Assembly (NCBI RefSeq): GCF_004912145.1
Contig: NZ_STGT01000004.1
Location: 124,001 to 188,000 of the forward strand
DNA: 64,000 nucleotides
Direction of reading: 5' to 3'
Source: Peteryoungia rhizophila
GTDB taxonomy: Bacteria; Pseudomonadota; Alphaproteobacteria; Rhizobiales; Rhizobiaceae
The notes beneath the pieces are model-generated. The model saw nothing but the letters and a program-made list of their open reading frames with translations. It was not told the origin of the DNA and ran no database searches. Made by a program: the position numbers and the translations under genes. Shown here in pieces: positions 17,810 to 26,776 of the stretch. Numbering within the stretch: position 1 is the first letter of the stretch; every line of letters starts with the position of its first letter.

Positions 17810-20463
17810 CCGCCCCTCCGTGTCTTTTTCAGCTTCTTGATCGCCTGCTCCAAGGAGCGCTCCCCATCGCAGTAGTCTTGCCAGGCCGAAGACTTATCCA
17901 TGAGTGCTGGAACTGTCCTGATCGTGAACCGTGTCGGATCGAGAGTGGACTTCACCTGGGTCCAGTTCAGCGGCATGGACACCGTCGCGCCCGTTCGGGC
18001 CCGCGGTGAAAGCGGCGCCACCGCCGTTGCCATGCGATCATTGCGCAAATAGTCGAGGAAGATCCGGCCCTGGCGCAGGCTCTTGGTCATCTTGATGAGA
18101 TAGCGGTCGGGGAAGTCTTCGGCCATTTGCTGGCAAACCTCGCGGGCGAAAGCCTTTGCATCGTCCCAGGAAAGCGGCGTCTTCCTGTTGACCGACAAGG
18201 GTGTCACCACGTGCAGGCCCTTGCCGCCCGTGGTCTTGCAGAAGCTGACGAGGCCGAGCTCATCCAGCCGATCACGTATCTCCCGCGCGGCCTCGACTAC
18301 GGTCGAAAACGCAACGTCGGGTCCAGGATCGAGGTCGAAAACGATCCGACCGGGAACGTCGGGATGCCCCGGTTCGCAATTCCAGGGGTGCAGTTCAAGG
18401 CCACCGATCTGGGCAACGGCGATCAATCCTTCGATGCGGTCGACCTGTAGATATGGCTTCTTGTCACCGGTGACCTTGACCAGTTCCAACAGGTTCGAGG
18501 TCCCGGGCATAGCATGGCGTTGGAAGAACTGCTGTCCGGCAATGCCATCGGGCGCCCTGATGATCGAGCACGGCCGACCTTTGACGTGGTCGATAAGCCA
18601 GGACCCGACCGCCTCGTGATATCGCGCCAGATCCTCCTTGGTAACAGGCTCGTCATCGCCGGCATCCGGCCAGAGCGGCTTGTCGGGGCTGGACAGGATT
18701 ACGCCCATGACCTCGGCTTTGGCATTCTTGCGACGCGCCGGCCGGGCGCCTTTTGTCTTTCCCGGATCCGGCAGCGCGACCGTGTCCGGCGAGGCCGGCT
18801 CTTCCGCCTCGACTTCGTCGGCCGGCTTGTCCTTTCGCAAGCCCTTGAAGGCTGCCTGGCGAACGAGACCGTCTGCCGTCCATCCGGCAAACTGGATTTC
18901 TGCAACAAGCTCCGGTTTCAGCCAGACGATATCGGCTGTCTTCTTCGGTGCGCCGATGCCGGTAAAGGGCGACCGGGATGTTTCGTGCTCTTTCAGTTTG
19001 GGCAAGAGCTTTTCAACCGTTGTCGCACTGAAACCCGTGCCGACCCGACCGACATAAACGAAATGCTTGCCCCGGTAGACACCGACAAGGAGCGAGCGGA
19101 ATTTGCCATTTGTCTTGGCATAGGCGCCAATCACCACCTCATGGCCGGCCCGACATTTCGACTTGACCCATGTCCTGGTCCGTCCGGACTGATAGGGTTG
19201 ATCCGCCCGTTTGGAAACGATGCCTTCAAGGGACAGCTTGCAGGCCGACCGCAAGACCGCATCGCCGCCAGTTTCGAAGTGTTCGACAAAGCGCAGACGC
19301 GGATCGCCACCCCCATCACCCCCCTTGTCCGCATCCGTCTCGATTAGGCGTTGCAGGCGCTGCTTGCGATCGGCAAGGGTGTTCTGGCGCAGGTCCTCCA
19401 GACCCTCAAACAGGAGATCGAAGGCGAAATAGACGAGATTGCCAGTTGCCTTTTCTGACAGCGCTGCCTGTAGGGCGGCAAAGTCCGGAGCACCGTTCTC
19501 ATCCAGCGCACAAATCTCTCCATCGATGATGCAGTCGGGAAGGTGGGCTGCGGCCTTGGCAATTTCGGGGTATTTCGCCGTCCAGTCGAGCCCTTTGCGG
19601 GTCTTGAGCGTGACCTCCCCGTCGACCACCCGCATCTGGATGCGATATCCGTCAAACTTGATCTCGTGCAGCCAGTTGCTGTCCTGCGGCGGACGAGCGG
19701 CAGTCTCGCAAAGCTGAGGTGCGATGAAGTCTGGCATTACCGGCTTTACCGATTGAGACGCGCCCTTGCTCGGCGCCTTCTTTCGCTTGTCCGCGGCAAG
19801 GCCATGACGGCTGTCCCAGCGGGCATCGGCTTCTACGGCGGCCTTGGTCATCATGAAGGGGCGAGGTTTTCGGCCCTTGCCGGCGGCGATCTGATCCATT
19901 GTCCGGCCGGATGCAACGGATGTTGTGTTTTCGTCCAGAACTGCGGCGCCCTCGTCATCGACCGAATACTCGTCCCGATGTTTGATCAAGAGCCAATTTG
20001 TGCGTTTCCCGCCGTCTCGATCCTTGCGCATGCGCACGAGAACGAAACTGCCCTTGAGACGCTCTCCTTCAAGCGTGAACTTGAAGTCGCCTTTCTTGAG
20101 AGCCTCTTCCGGCGACCTTGAGCCCTCAGGCTCCCAATATCCGCGGTCCCAAAGCAAGACGGTGCCGCCTCCATATTGGCCTTTTGGAATCGTTCCCTCG
20201 AAGTCACCGTAATCGAGAGGATGATCTTCGACTTCCACGGCGAGCCGCTTGTCTTGCGGATCAAGCGATGGTCCTTTGGTCACGGCCCAAGATTTGAACA
20301 CGCCCCCCAGTTCCAGCCGCAAGTCGTAGTGCAGACGGGTCGCGTCATGTTTCTGGATCACGAACCGCAACCGGTTTGATCCCTTGACGCCGCCCTCCCC
20401 GCTCGGCTCCCTCGTCTTTTCGAAATCCCGCTTGGATCGATAGGTGGAGAGCGTGTCAGCCAT
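17806..20463 (-). CDS. ligD: Multifunctional DNA ligase D (NHEJ)
   Basis: An 885-residue three-domain enzyme for bacterial non-homologous end joining. The 3'-phosphoesterase domain is N-terminal ([13 protein letters not shown] 39-51; [20 protein letters not shown] 81-100). The ATP-dependent ligase domain carries the nucleotidyl lysine K269 in EIKFDGYR, then [13 protein letters not shown] and [10 protein letters not shown]. The C-terminal primase-type polymerase domain has [11 protein letters not shown] and [15 protein letters not shown]. The order PE-Lig-Pol matches the rhizobial form. Its normal partner Ku is not encoded in this window. It sits in an operon with the 102-codon gene upstream (15-bp gap) and the HARP-like gene downstream. 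Confidence 0.97.
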   Translation of the reverse strand: MADTLSTYRSKRDFEKTREPSGEGGVKGSNRLRFVIQKHDATRLHYDLRLELGGVFKSWAVTKGPSLDPQDKRLAVEVEDHPLDYGDFEGTIPKGQYGGGTVLLWDRGYWEPEGSRSPEEALKKGDFKFTLEGERLKGSFVLVRMRKDRDGGKRTNWLLIKHRDEYSVDDEGAAVLDENTTSVASGRTMDQIAAGKGRKPRPFMMTKAAVEADARWDSRHGLAADKRKKAPSKGASQSVKPVMPDFIAPQLCETAARPPQDSNWLHEIKFDGYRIQMRVVDGEVTLKTRKGLDWTAKYPEIAKAAAHLPDCIIDGEICALDENGAPDFAALQAALSEKATGNLVYFAFDLLFEGLEDLRQNTLADRKQRLQRLIETDADKGGDGGGDPRLRFVEHFETGGDAVLRSACKLSLEGIVSKRADQPYQSGRTRTWVKSKCRAGHEVVIGAYAKTNGKFRSLLVGVYRGKHFVYVGRVGTGFSATTVEKLLPKLKEHETSRSPFTGIGAPKKTADIVWLKPELVAEIQFAGWTADGLVRQAAFKGLRKDKPADEVEAEEPASPDTVALPDPGKTKGARPARRKNAKAEVMGVILSSPDKPLWPDAGDDEPVTKEDLARYHEAVGSWLIDHVKGRPCSIIRAPDGIAGQQFFQRHAMPGTSNLLELVKVTGDKKPYLQVDRIEGLIAVAQIGGLELHPWNCEPGHPDVPGRIVFDLDPGPDVAFSTVVEAAREIRDRLDELGLVSFCKTTGGKGLHVVTPLSVNRKTPLSWDDAKAFAREVCQQMAEDFPDRYLIKMTKSLRQGRIFLDYLRNDRMATAVAPLSPRARTGATVSMPLNWTQVKSTLDPTRFTIRTVPALMDKSSAWQDYCDGERSLEQAIKKLKKTRRGG

Positions 20464-20478
20464 CGAGGTTCTCCAGGC

Positions 20479-20787
20479 TCAGTGTACGGACACCCGGATT
20501 GCGCCGAGCTCACCAAAGGCCCGTTGCACTGAAGAGATGAGGCTCGACTGGATATCCGCGGATACCTCAATCTCGCCATTGAGCGCCGCATCGTCACGTG
20601 CTCCACCGCCATGAGAGGCGTCCCCGCCAGATGGAGCGGAGCCGGCGGTGTTCTCGCTCGTGGCTGACTGGACGAAGATGTCCGCCCGGGGGACGCCATG
20701 TTGCTGGACGAGATGCTCAATGGCGAGGTCGGCCGCCTCTCGGGTCTCAAAGGCGGCATTGATGGTCGTGGTGCTGTCGTCGGCCAT
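20479..20787 (-). CDS. Small conserved protein at the head of the ligD operon (102 aa)
   Basis: The N-terminus INAAFETREAADLAIEHLVQ...QHGVPRADIFVQ has the beta-alpha-beta look of the ferredoxin-like fold seen in general-stress proteins. A Gly/Ser/Ala-rich linker follows, then EIEVSADIQSSLISSVQRAF and a final strand. Similar proteins occur beside NHEJ genes in Rhizobiales. The ATG at 20787 is preferred over the longer frame. It starts the transcript and ends 15 bp before ligD. Role unknown; binding Ku or LigD is speculative. Confidence 0.7.
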   Translation of the reverse strand: MADDSTTTINAAFETREAADLAIEHLVQQHGVPRADIFVQSATSENTAGSAPSGGDASHGGGARDDAALNGEIEVSADIQSSLISSVQRAFGELGAIRVSVH

Positions 20788-20817
20788 GGATACTCTCCGA
20801 TTGGGAACATTCAAGTG

Positions 20818-20844
20818 AAACGCCTGGAGATGAAAGGAGTTTCC
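20818..20844 (-). promoter_or_regulatory. Possible EcfG (general stress) promoter for the ligD operon
   Basis: On the minus strand GGAAAC is followed after 16 bases by CGTTT. The rhizobial EcfG/RpoE2 consensus is GGAAC with CGTT at about 16-17 bases, so the -35 has one deviation and the -10 fits. It lies about 30-55 bp before the start at 20787. Confidence 0.4.
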
Positions 20845-20899
20845 AACGACAGGTATTGATATTGACCTGACACCCGGACTGGGCCTAAAACAGGGCGAT

Positions 20900-20914
20900 G
20901 TTCTTGTTTCGTTT
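20900..20914 (+). promoter_or_regulatory. SOS-like box upstream of dinB
   Basis: GTTC, seven bases, GTTT: one mismatch to the alphaproteobacterial LexA repeat GTTC-N7-GTTC. Its place 25 bp before the dinB ATG fits control by LexA. Confidence 0.55.
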
Positions 20915-20938
20915 CCTCAAGGTTGAACACCGACGCTC

Positions 20939-22036
20939 ATGGATGCCAGGACCGCATCGACCATCCGCAAGATTATCCACGTGGACATGGACGCCTTCTA
21001 CGCCTCCGTCGAGCAGCGCGATAATCCGGCACTTCGTGGCAAACCCTTGGCAGTTGGCGGAGCCGCCGCGCGAGGCGTTGTCGCGGCCGCCAGTTATGAG
21101 GCTCGCATGTTCGGCGTTCATTCTGCCATGCCATCGGTCACGGCCGCCCGGAAATGCCCCGACCTGATATTCGTGAAGCCCCGCTTTGACGTCTATCGCG
21201 CGGTATCGCAGGAGATCCGCGAAGTTTTCGCTGAGTACACAGCGATGATCGAGCCTTTGTCACTCGATGAGGCCTATCTCGACGTCACCGAAAACCTGAA
21301 GGACATGCCCGTCGCCACCGAGATCGCCCTGGAAATCCGCGCAAAGATCAAGGCCGCAACCGGTCTCAATGCTTCGGCGGGCATCTCCTACAACAAGTTT
21401 CTGGCAAAGATGGCTTCCGATCTCAACAAGCCGAACGGTCAGGCCGTGATCACTCCGAGACATGGCCCGACCTTCGTCGAGCAGCTGGCGGTCAAGAAAT
21501 TCCATGGCGTCGGTCCAGCCACCGCAGAGAAGATGCATCGATTGGGAATAGAAACCGGCGCCGAGCTGAAGGCGAAGCCCCTCCAGTTTCTGACAGAGCA
21601 TTTCGGCAAGGCCGGCCCATTCTTCTTTGGAATTGCCCGGGGCATTGATGAACGCCCGGTCAGGCCGGACCGGGAACGCAAATCAATCGGCGCGGAGGAT
21701 ACGTTCGCCGTCGATATCAGTGCATTGGACACTGCATCCAATGAACTGCGATCGCTTGCGCAAAAGGTCTGGTCCTCCTGCAAGGCCAAAGGCCTCAGCG
21801 GAAAGACGCTGACCGTGAAGGTCAAATACGCCGATTTTGAACAGGTGACCCGTAGCCGGACGACATCACTGCCCTTTGCTGACCTCGGAGATATTCTGGA
21901 AGTGGCCGATGTCCTGCTTGCCGGCCTCTATCCCTTTAAACGGCCGGTCCGTCTGCTCGGCTTGACCTTGTCGTCCCTCTTTGCCGACAAGGAGGCCGAT
22001 CAAGTCGACGAACCCCAGCTCGGTCTGGGTTTGTGA
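20939..22036 (+). CDS. dinB: DNA polymerase IV (Y-family translesion polymerase)
   Basis: A 365-residue error-prone polymerase that bypasses damaged bases. The catalytic motifs are intact: IIHVDMDAFYASVEQ (first metal Asp), the finger segment AAASYEARMFGVHSAMP, and SLDEAYLDVT (Asp-Glu pair). A helix-hairpin-helix (KFHGVGPATAEKMHRLGI) and little-finger domain follow. The protein ends QLGLGL, a good sliding-clamp binding motif. It diverges from the ligD operon across 150 bp holding both an SOS-like box and the ligD promoter region, so the two repair pathways share one control region. Confidence 0.95.
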   Translation: MDARTASTIRKIIHVDMDAFYASVEQRDNPALRGKPLAVGGAAARGVVAAASYEARMFGVHSAMPSVTAARKCPDLIFVKPRFDVYRAVSQEIREVFAEYTAMIEPLSLDEAYLDVTENLKDMPVATEIALEIRAKIKAATGLNASAGISYNKFLAKMASDLNKPNGQAVITPRHGPTFVEQLAVKKFHGVGPATAEKMHRLGIETGAELKAKPLQFLTEHFGKAGPFFFGIARGIDERPVRPDRERKSIGAEDTFAVDISALDTASNELRSLAQKVWSSCKAKGLSGKTLTVKVKYADFEQVTRSRTTSLPFADLGDILEVADVLLAGLYPFKRPVRLLGLTLSSLFADKEADQVDEPQLGLGL

Positions 22037-22350
22037 AGGACGCAATCAGAGCACTTCGCCATCACGCCAAACGGGATCACCTCGTTTCCGTTCGCACAAA
22101 CTTTGAGCCCAACACTCGCGCAACCTGTGAAGGAGGTCATCTGGACCAAGGTCGGAGAAAAGAATGCACGCGGCCAGAGCTCAGCTGAAGCAGACTTCGG
22201 CAATTGGGGCCCGAGACTGCGGATACGTTTTGGTGGCCCCAGGAAGAAGACCGCGCCCATGATTGGGAATTGCCAAATCAGTGGGAACCAAGAAGAGTGC
22301 CGGGATAAAAATTGAAGCTTCTCACTGCAGCGGCTCTAAGGGAGAAAGAC

Positions 22351-24021
22351 GTGAGAAAGAGACTGTTTGCGGTCGCGGTCACAGCGCTGCTGCCGGGCAT
22401 CGGCCTCCTCACCTATAATGAGCTGGCGAGCCGCGAGGAGCGGCGTGTCGAGGTTCATAATCAGGCATCTCAAACCGCCCGAGACGCCGCAGCTGAACTG
22501 GACCGGGTGCTGGAAGGCGCAAAGAGCCTGCTCATCGCAGTCTCGGCTTTGCCAACGGTGGTGGATCTCGATCCCGTAAACTGCGGAACGTCGCTGAAGC
22601 GGATCTCGAGCAATCTTCAGATGACGGGGGCAATTCTGGTCATTGACGCGGAGCGCAAACTTGTCTGCGATAGCCAGGGAAACCCGGCAGGTGTCGACTT
22701 CTCAGAGCGGACTTATGTCAATGACGGTCTGACGGCTGACGCCGATACTTTGGTAGTGGGCAATTACACCGTCAGCAAGCTGACAGGCGCTGCCGTTCTT
22801 CCGGTGGCCGTCCCGCTCATCCGCGATGAGGCCATTATCGGCGTCGTTGCCACGGCCATAAGGCTCGACTGGCTGCAAGAGCGCATGGCAGAAAGAGACC
22901 CGACCGGTCGGGCGACCGTCATTCTGGCCGATCGGGAAGGCGTGATACTGGCGCACGCTCCGCATTCCGGTGGTCTTGTCGGTACAAAATTGCCCGAAGC
23001 CCTTTCGTCCAAGGTCCAAGCCGCGGGTTTCGGCACTTTGGAGACGACTGGGCTAGACAACAACGCCCAGACCATCATCGCTTACAGACCGGCCACCCCT
23101 GTCCTGCCAGTATTTGTCAGTACCGGGCTTTCCAGCGCTGAGGCCTTTTCCAGCATCAACCGGACCACCTGGGCGAGCCTTTCAATGGTGCTGCTCAGCG
23201 TCGTGGCTGCCTTCCTCGCCGCGACATTTGTCGGAGACCGTTTCATCCTCAGACCAATCTACCGCATCGTCGGCGTTCTCGAGTCCTACAAGGCAGGAAG
23301 TCTCGCCAGCCGAACCCACATGGAAAGCACTGGAAGTGAGCTCGGGCTCGTCGGCAGCACGGTTGACAGCCTGCTTGATGAACTCGAGGCAAGACGTGCT
23401 GCCTCCGCGCTATCTGAAGAGCGTCGTTCTCTGTTGGTCGGTGAGCTCAGGCACAGGGTCAAGAACACACTGGCCGTGGTGACGGCGATCGCGCGCCAGA
23501 CCTTTCCCCGCGACGAGCGTCTCAGCTCCTTTTCGCAGCGATTGTCGGCATTGGGTCGCGCCTATGATCTGATCTTTGCAGGGCAGGAAGGCAAGTCCGA
23601 AGCGCAGATTGCAGATATCGTGAGGGCCGCGCTAGCGCCCTATGAAGACGACACCGAGCCCCCCTTCCAAATAACGGGCCCCGCCCTTGCCGTCCAACCC
23701 GAAGGCGGTCTGGCGCTCTCTCTCATCATTCACGAACTCGCCACCAACGCCACAAAGTATGGGGCGCTCAGTGAAAAGGGCGGGCGCGTCCTGATTTCAT
23801 GGAGCAGCGCGAATGGGCGCGTCAGCTTCTCCTGGCAGGAGCTGCACGGGCCGCCTGTGGCAAAACCCGAGCGAGTGGGATTTGGTTCTCAGCTGATCGG
23901 CCGTGCCTTTCCCGCGAGCTACAAGCCTAAGCTGGATCTCGACTTTGCCCCTGATGGTCTGAAGTGCACGATCGAGTTCGAGGAAGAGATTGTCTTGGGC
24001 ATGCCGCCGCATTCGAGCTGA
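22351..24021 (+). CDS. Membrane sensor histidine kinase, HWE/HisKA_2 type, with extracytoplasmic sensor
   Basis: About 556 residues. One membrane helix (about 5-22), a periplasmic double-Cache-like sensor (about 30-265, with RTYVNDGLTADADTLVVGNY and ATVILADREGVILA), a second helix (about 272-295) and a HAMP-like linker lead to the kinase core: GELRHRVKNTLAVVTAIARQ (phosphoacceptor His) and IHELATNATKYGALS, then GFGSQLIGRAF. A TTG at 22312 is also in frame, but GTG 22351 lies 6 bp after a strong AAGGGAGA ribosome site and begins the membrane helix properly. No receiver gene adjoins, so the partner is probably elsewhere. Confidence 0.9.
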   Translation: MRKRLFAVAVTALLPGIGLLTYNELASREERRVEVHNQASQTARDAAAELDRVLEGAKSLLIAVSALPTVVDLDPVNCGTSLKRISSNLQMTGAILVIDAERKLVCDSQGNPAGVDFSERTYVNDGLTADADTLVVGNYTVSKLTGAAVLPVAVPLIRDEAIIGVVATAIRLDWLQERMAERDPTGRATVILADREGVILAHAPHSGGLVGTKLPEALSSKVQAAGFGTLETTGLDNNAQTIIAYRPATPVLPVFVSTGLSSAEAFSSINRTTWASLSMVLLSVVAAFLAATFVGDRFILRPIYRIVGVLESYKAGSLASRTHMESTGSELGLVGSTVDSLLDELEARRAASALSEERRSLLVGELRHRVKNTLAVVTAIARQTFPRDERLSSFSQRLSALGRAYDLIFAGQEGKSEAQIADIVRAALAPYEDDTEPPFQITGPALAVQPEGGLALSLIIHELATNATKYGALSEKGGRVLISWSSANGRVSFSWQELHGPPVAKPERVGFGSQLIGRAFPASYKPKLDLDFAPDGLKCTIEFEEEIVLGMPPHSS

Positions 24022-24535
24022 GGTTCGGTGGCGCCGACTTCAGAAGGCACATAACGGCATGAAGCGATAAGTTTGCCGCCGAGCGGACTGTGACAAGAAC
24101 CTACACTCATGCTCGCCAAAGCAGCCGCTCAAATCGTGCCTAATGCGCCCTGCACTGGGAACGACAGACGCGGCGACGGGTTCGCAAAACCGTATGGGAG
24201 CGTCGCGATCGATCGTTATTCTTGTGAAGACCGAAAAGCCCCTGCCAGTTATCCACCTGGACTGACTCGCAGTTCTTTTTGATGTCGAAAACAATATCAA
24301 ATCTCGGTAGCGATGCAGAAATCAACATCAACAATCACGAAACGATCGAGATCGCTGACCGACTGCGCCAAGCCATAAAAGCCAAACCGCTCAACAGTAA
24401 ACGCACTTAACCCCGCCTGCGGATCCCAACTTCGTGCTACTGGGCTTGCTGCCTCGAAACCTCACATCGAAGCGGAGTTGGCCCATGCGCTCGCCCTCGA
24501 GCGTTGCGTATCTCCGTTTCCACACCCTGCAGACG
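24022..24535. other. Intergenic stretch, mostly without recognisable genes
   Basis: About 500 bp between the kinase and the AbiEii-like fragment. A 42-codon frame inside it is listed separately. No repeats or terminators stood out. Confidence 0.3.
24282..24410 (+). CDS. Possible 42-residue peptide gene
   Basis: ATG at 24282 opens a frame ending at TAA 24408-24410: a polar N-terminus (MSKTISNLGSDAEI) and a helical end ETIEIADRLRQAIKAKPLNS. Composition is protein-like, but there is no strong ribosome site and no family match. Listed as a weak candidate. Confidence 0.22.
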   Translation: MSKTISNLGSDAEININNHETIEIADRLRQAIKAKPLNSKRT

Positions 24536-24796
24536 TTATTTTCGGGCGCGCCTCTCGAGGGAGGATTGCAGCAGTTCGATCAGACTAGAACGCTGCACAG
24601 GCTGAAGTTTGTCGAGATTGTGCTGCCGCCAGCGAACCGCGGGACGATCGGCGACTTGACCTATCTTGAGCAAGGGCCAGTCCGGTTGGCCACGCTCGAA
24701 GCTGATGAGAAATTCACGGTGATGATCCGGCATGTCTCCGATCAGCATCTCGGTCATTTCATGCTGCGTTTTCACGGAATTATGTAGCAATGCCAC
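24536..24796 (-). pseudogene. AbiEii-type nucleotidyltransferase, C-terminal fragment
   Basis: The frame reads MLIGDMPDHHREFLISFERG, QPDWPLL, and PAVRWRQHNLDKL. This is the conserved C-terminal region of AbiEii/DUF1814 nucleotidyltransferase toxins from abortive-infection systems, in which a (R/K)GEP(D/E)W motif is followed by PAVRWK-x-NLxKL. Only about 70 of some 250-300 residues remain; the catalytic nucleotidyltransferase domain and the partner AbiEi are missing. The first codon (GTG 24796) is merely the end of the open frame. An independent small gene cannot be excluded. Confidence 0.55.
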
Positions 24797-24983
24797 AAAG
24801 TAGGTAACCTGTCCTCGCGCGCAACCTTTGATATATAAAGTGCGAATAATTACGAGCGCGACACGAATAGCCTGACGAATTTCACCCCGCCAACTGGCTG
24901 ACTGTCAATGTGTGAGAGTGTTGCCGAGGTAGTCAAGGTCTCGATCAAGTTCCCCGTCCTTTCGCCGGACTCCTACGACCCTT

Positions 24984-25145
24984 TTGAAGACGGATCACGG
25001 GTATCTCGCAGAGATTCAAAAGTTGGGCTTAACCCGAGAAGAAGCCTGGAATCTGATTACGGGATTCCAGTGCGGTGGTTGGTTGGGCTTCGACAGGCTC
25101 ATGGAAACCATGCCGGAGGAAGTCGCGGTGGCGAAACTAGCGTAA
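24984..25145 (+). CDS. Possible small protein (53 aa) or gene tail
   Basis: A frame ending at TAA 25143-25145 reads KTDHGYLAEIQKLGLTREEA, then WNLITGFQCGGWLGFDRL, then METMPEEVAVAKLA. It is coherent and helical, but its only start is TTG 24984 without a ribosome site. The preceding frame (24908 on, KVSIKFPVLSPDSYDPFE) could be its true N-terminus, joined by a one-base frameshift near 24984. Family not recognised. Confidence 0.35.
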   Translation: MKTDHGYLAEIQKLGLTREEAWNLITGFQCGGWLGFDRLMETMPEEVAVAKLA

Positions 25146-25259
25146 TGATCTCTGTCCCCAGCGAGGTGGAAGGCGTCGCTGGGGACCGAATTCGTCGCAG
25201 GCATTACGGGAAACGCATCGACGGAGGCACCATCAGTGCGTCCGCATATTGCCGAGAAC

Positions 25260-25679
25260 CTACGCCGCCCTGATTTGCTCTTCTTTGACTTCTGAGATCA
25301 GTTCCGGATGTCTGTCCAGAAGTGACAGAAGCTTCACCAATGAGACCGGAGGCTTCGCACGTCCACGCTCATACCGTGAAAAGGCGTTATCACCTCCACC
25401 AAAAACGCGTCCGGCTTCCTTCTGGTCGAGATCAAGTTTTTTCCTAACCTTGGCAATGAACGCAGGATCGACACCGCTTTCTTCATTCACCTGACGCTTG
25501 AACGCCCGGATTTCCGCGCCATAGCGATCTCCGTTCAACCTGTCGAGAATGACTTCGTCGCATGAAGCGCAGAAATCACCCTCGACGCCTTTAATCACAG
25601 TCGCCTTAGACTTATAGGTATAAGGGATGTCCCGTATTTCATGAGACAATTCGGCACCACCGCACATTGGGCACTTCAT
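25260..25679 (-). CDS. mqsA: MqsA-family antitoxin
   Basis: A 139-residue antitoxin. The N-terminal zinc-binding domain has two Cys pairs (MKCPMCGGAE and FCASCDE) that neutralise MqsR. The C-terminal Xre HTH (VRKKLDLDQKEAGRVFGGGD, NAFSRYERGRAKPP) binds the promoter. The order toxin-then-antitoxin is the normal one for mqsRA. The ATG at 25679 overlaps nothing but lies 2 bp after the mqsR stop, whose last codons supply the GGAGAAG ribosome site, so the genes are coupled. Both domains are complete. Confidence 0.9.
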   Translation of the reverse strand: MKCPMCGGAELSHEIRDIPYTYKSKATVIKGVEGDFCASCDEVILDRLNGDRYGAEIRAFKRQVNEESGVDPAFIAKVRKKLDLDQKEAGRVFGGGDNAFSRYERGRAKPPVSLVKLLSLLDRHPELISEVKEEQIRAA

Positions 25680-25681
25680 GA

Positions 25682-25987
25682 TCACTTCTCCTTAAAGGAC
25701 ACTATCAAAAGTCCGTTCGTTATAGTCAGCTTGATATAGGCTTGCGTTCCCGAATCAATAAAAGGGCGGTAAACGTCCTGCCATATCGTATCGTCCGCAT
25801 GTGTTGTCATCGACTTGTGTAGGTCTCCGACTGTCAGCTTCTTGATGATCGCGCACATTTCATCAAGCGTTTCGATTCCGAGATCATCGGCTCCATCGTA
25901 AGCAGTGTTGGTGGCGCGGACGTCGTCTTCAGCGATACAAGCGAAGACATCCTCCAACGGATAGTGGGCGACCTTCTTTTCTGTCAT
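25682..25987 (-). CDS. mqsR: MqsR-family mRNA interferase toxin
   Basis: A 101-residue RNase toxin of the RelE-like fold that in E. coli cleaves mRNA at GCU. The family core is intact: LDEMCAIIKKLTVGDLHKSM, TTHADDTIWQDVYRP, and the C-terminal AYIKLTITNGLLIVSFKEK, nearly as in E. coli MqsR. The ATG at 25987 is preferred to the longer frame because the extension would pass through the operator. With mqsA this is the one clearly intact classical toxin-antitoxin pair in the window. Confidence 0.92.
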   Translation of the reverse strand: MTEKKVAHYPLEDVFACIAEDDVRATNTAYDGADDLGIETLDEMCAIIKKLTVGDLHKSMTTHADDTIWQDVYRPFIDSGTQAYIKLTITNGLLIVSFKEK

Positions 25988-25996
25988 GATAAATAC

Positions 25997-26007
25997 ACCT
26001 ATTAGGT
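25997..26007. promoter_or_regulatory. MqsA operator palindrome
   Basis: ACCT-ATT-AGGT, 10 bp before the mqsR ATG. The E. coli MqsA operator core is AACCT-N3-AGGTT, so spacing and half-sites agree. A second half-site ATTAGGT lies 17 bp further upstream (26018-26024), giving a likely cooperative or promoter-overlapping array. Confidence 0.7.
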
Positions 26008-26107
26008 CAATTTGGCAATTAGGTTTTTGCATTTTTTGGAATTCTAGCGACACCGCGCCCTTACTAGCGAGAGCGGGTTAACTCCCAGTAGCCAACGGTT
26101 GTAGAAT

Positions 26108-26316
26108 TCACACAAACAACCGAGAATCGCTTCCAGGCTGCACAATAATCACCCCGTTATAGGGCCTCAGCGACGCGATATTGACGGGGCGAGCGAAGCT
26201 TGCCGCTTTCTTGGCGATCCAGGGAAGCTGGAATTCACCTGCGGTTTCGAGAGCGTCCACGATGCGGTTGGTGATTTCCTGATGCAGATCGAATTTGGGT
26301 GAAGATGACTTGGCAT
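26108..26316 (-). pseudogene. ArdC-like antirestriction gene, frameshifted N-terminal fragment
   Basis: After a good AGGAG ribosome site the ATG at 26316 is followed by CCAAG; reading one base over gives AKSSSPKFDLHQEITNRIVD, ALETAGEFQLPW and ARPVNIASLRPYNGV. This is the N-terminal domain of ArdC-type single-strand-binding antirestriction proteins. A single G missing after ATG (ATGCC instead of ATGGCC) explains the frameshift. Homology stops near residue 60 and the frame ends after about 10 unrelated codons, so the rest of the gene is gone as well. Confidence 0.65.
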
Positions 26317-26776
26317 GAGCGTCTCCTTTCGCGTGTCAGACCGCGACCATCGCGGCCTGATGGCGTCTGGAGAGACAGGCCCAGACAACCCTTGCACCCC
26401 GAAGGGGCGGGCGAAGCGAAAAGACGGTGCATACCGTTGCATAGGGATGGGAGGGGCTGTCAGGAAAGCTTAAGGAAGGCAGCCATGGTCCGGCTCGCCG
26501 CGAAGAGGCCCGCCCCTATCGTCAACGCGCTGTAAGCAAGATCGCAGCTTGATCCTGAAGTCCAGAACAGTCGACGACTGACTTTGACCCGTCGGCAGCC
26601 GGATTGCGCTGAGCTGGAGACAGTCGAAAGACGGCGGGTGACGGATTGATGACGAAACTGGAAGGAGACTGAAAGCCTTCTTACGTCCCTGACATGATGA
26701 GCGCCTAAAGACGGGGACGAACGCAGCCGGTTCGCTCCGGGTCGAGCTGCAACCTCGTCAAGACAAGGTGCACGCG
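26317..26776. other. Control region ahead of the phosphoesterase/ABC operon
   Basis: About 460 bp without a convincing gene. It should hold the operon promoter. A weak inverted repeat CGAAC...GTTCG occurs about 45 bp before the start. I could not identify a clear LacI-type operator. Confidence 0.3.

Noticed and set aside
22103..22315. 70-codon frame before the membrane kinase
   Set aside because: No motif or credible start; probably part of the control region.
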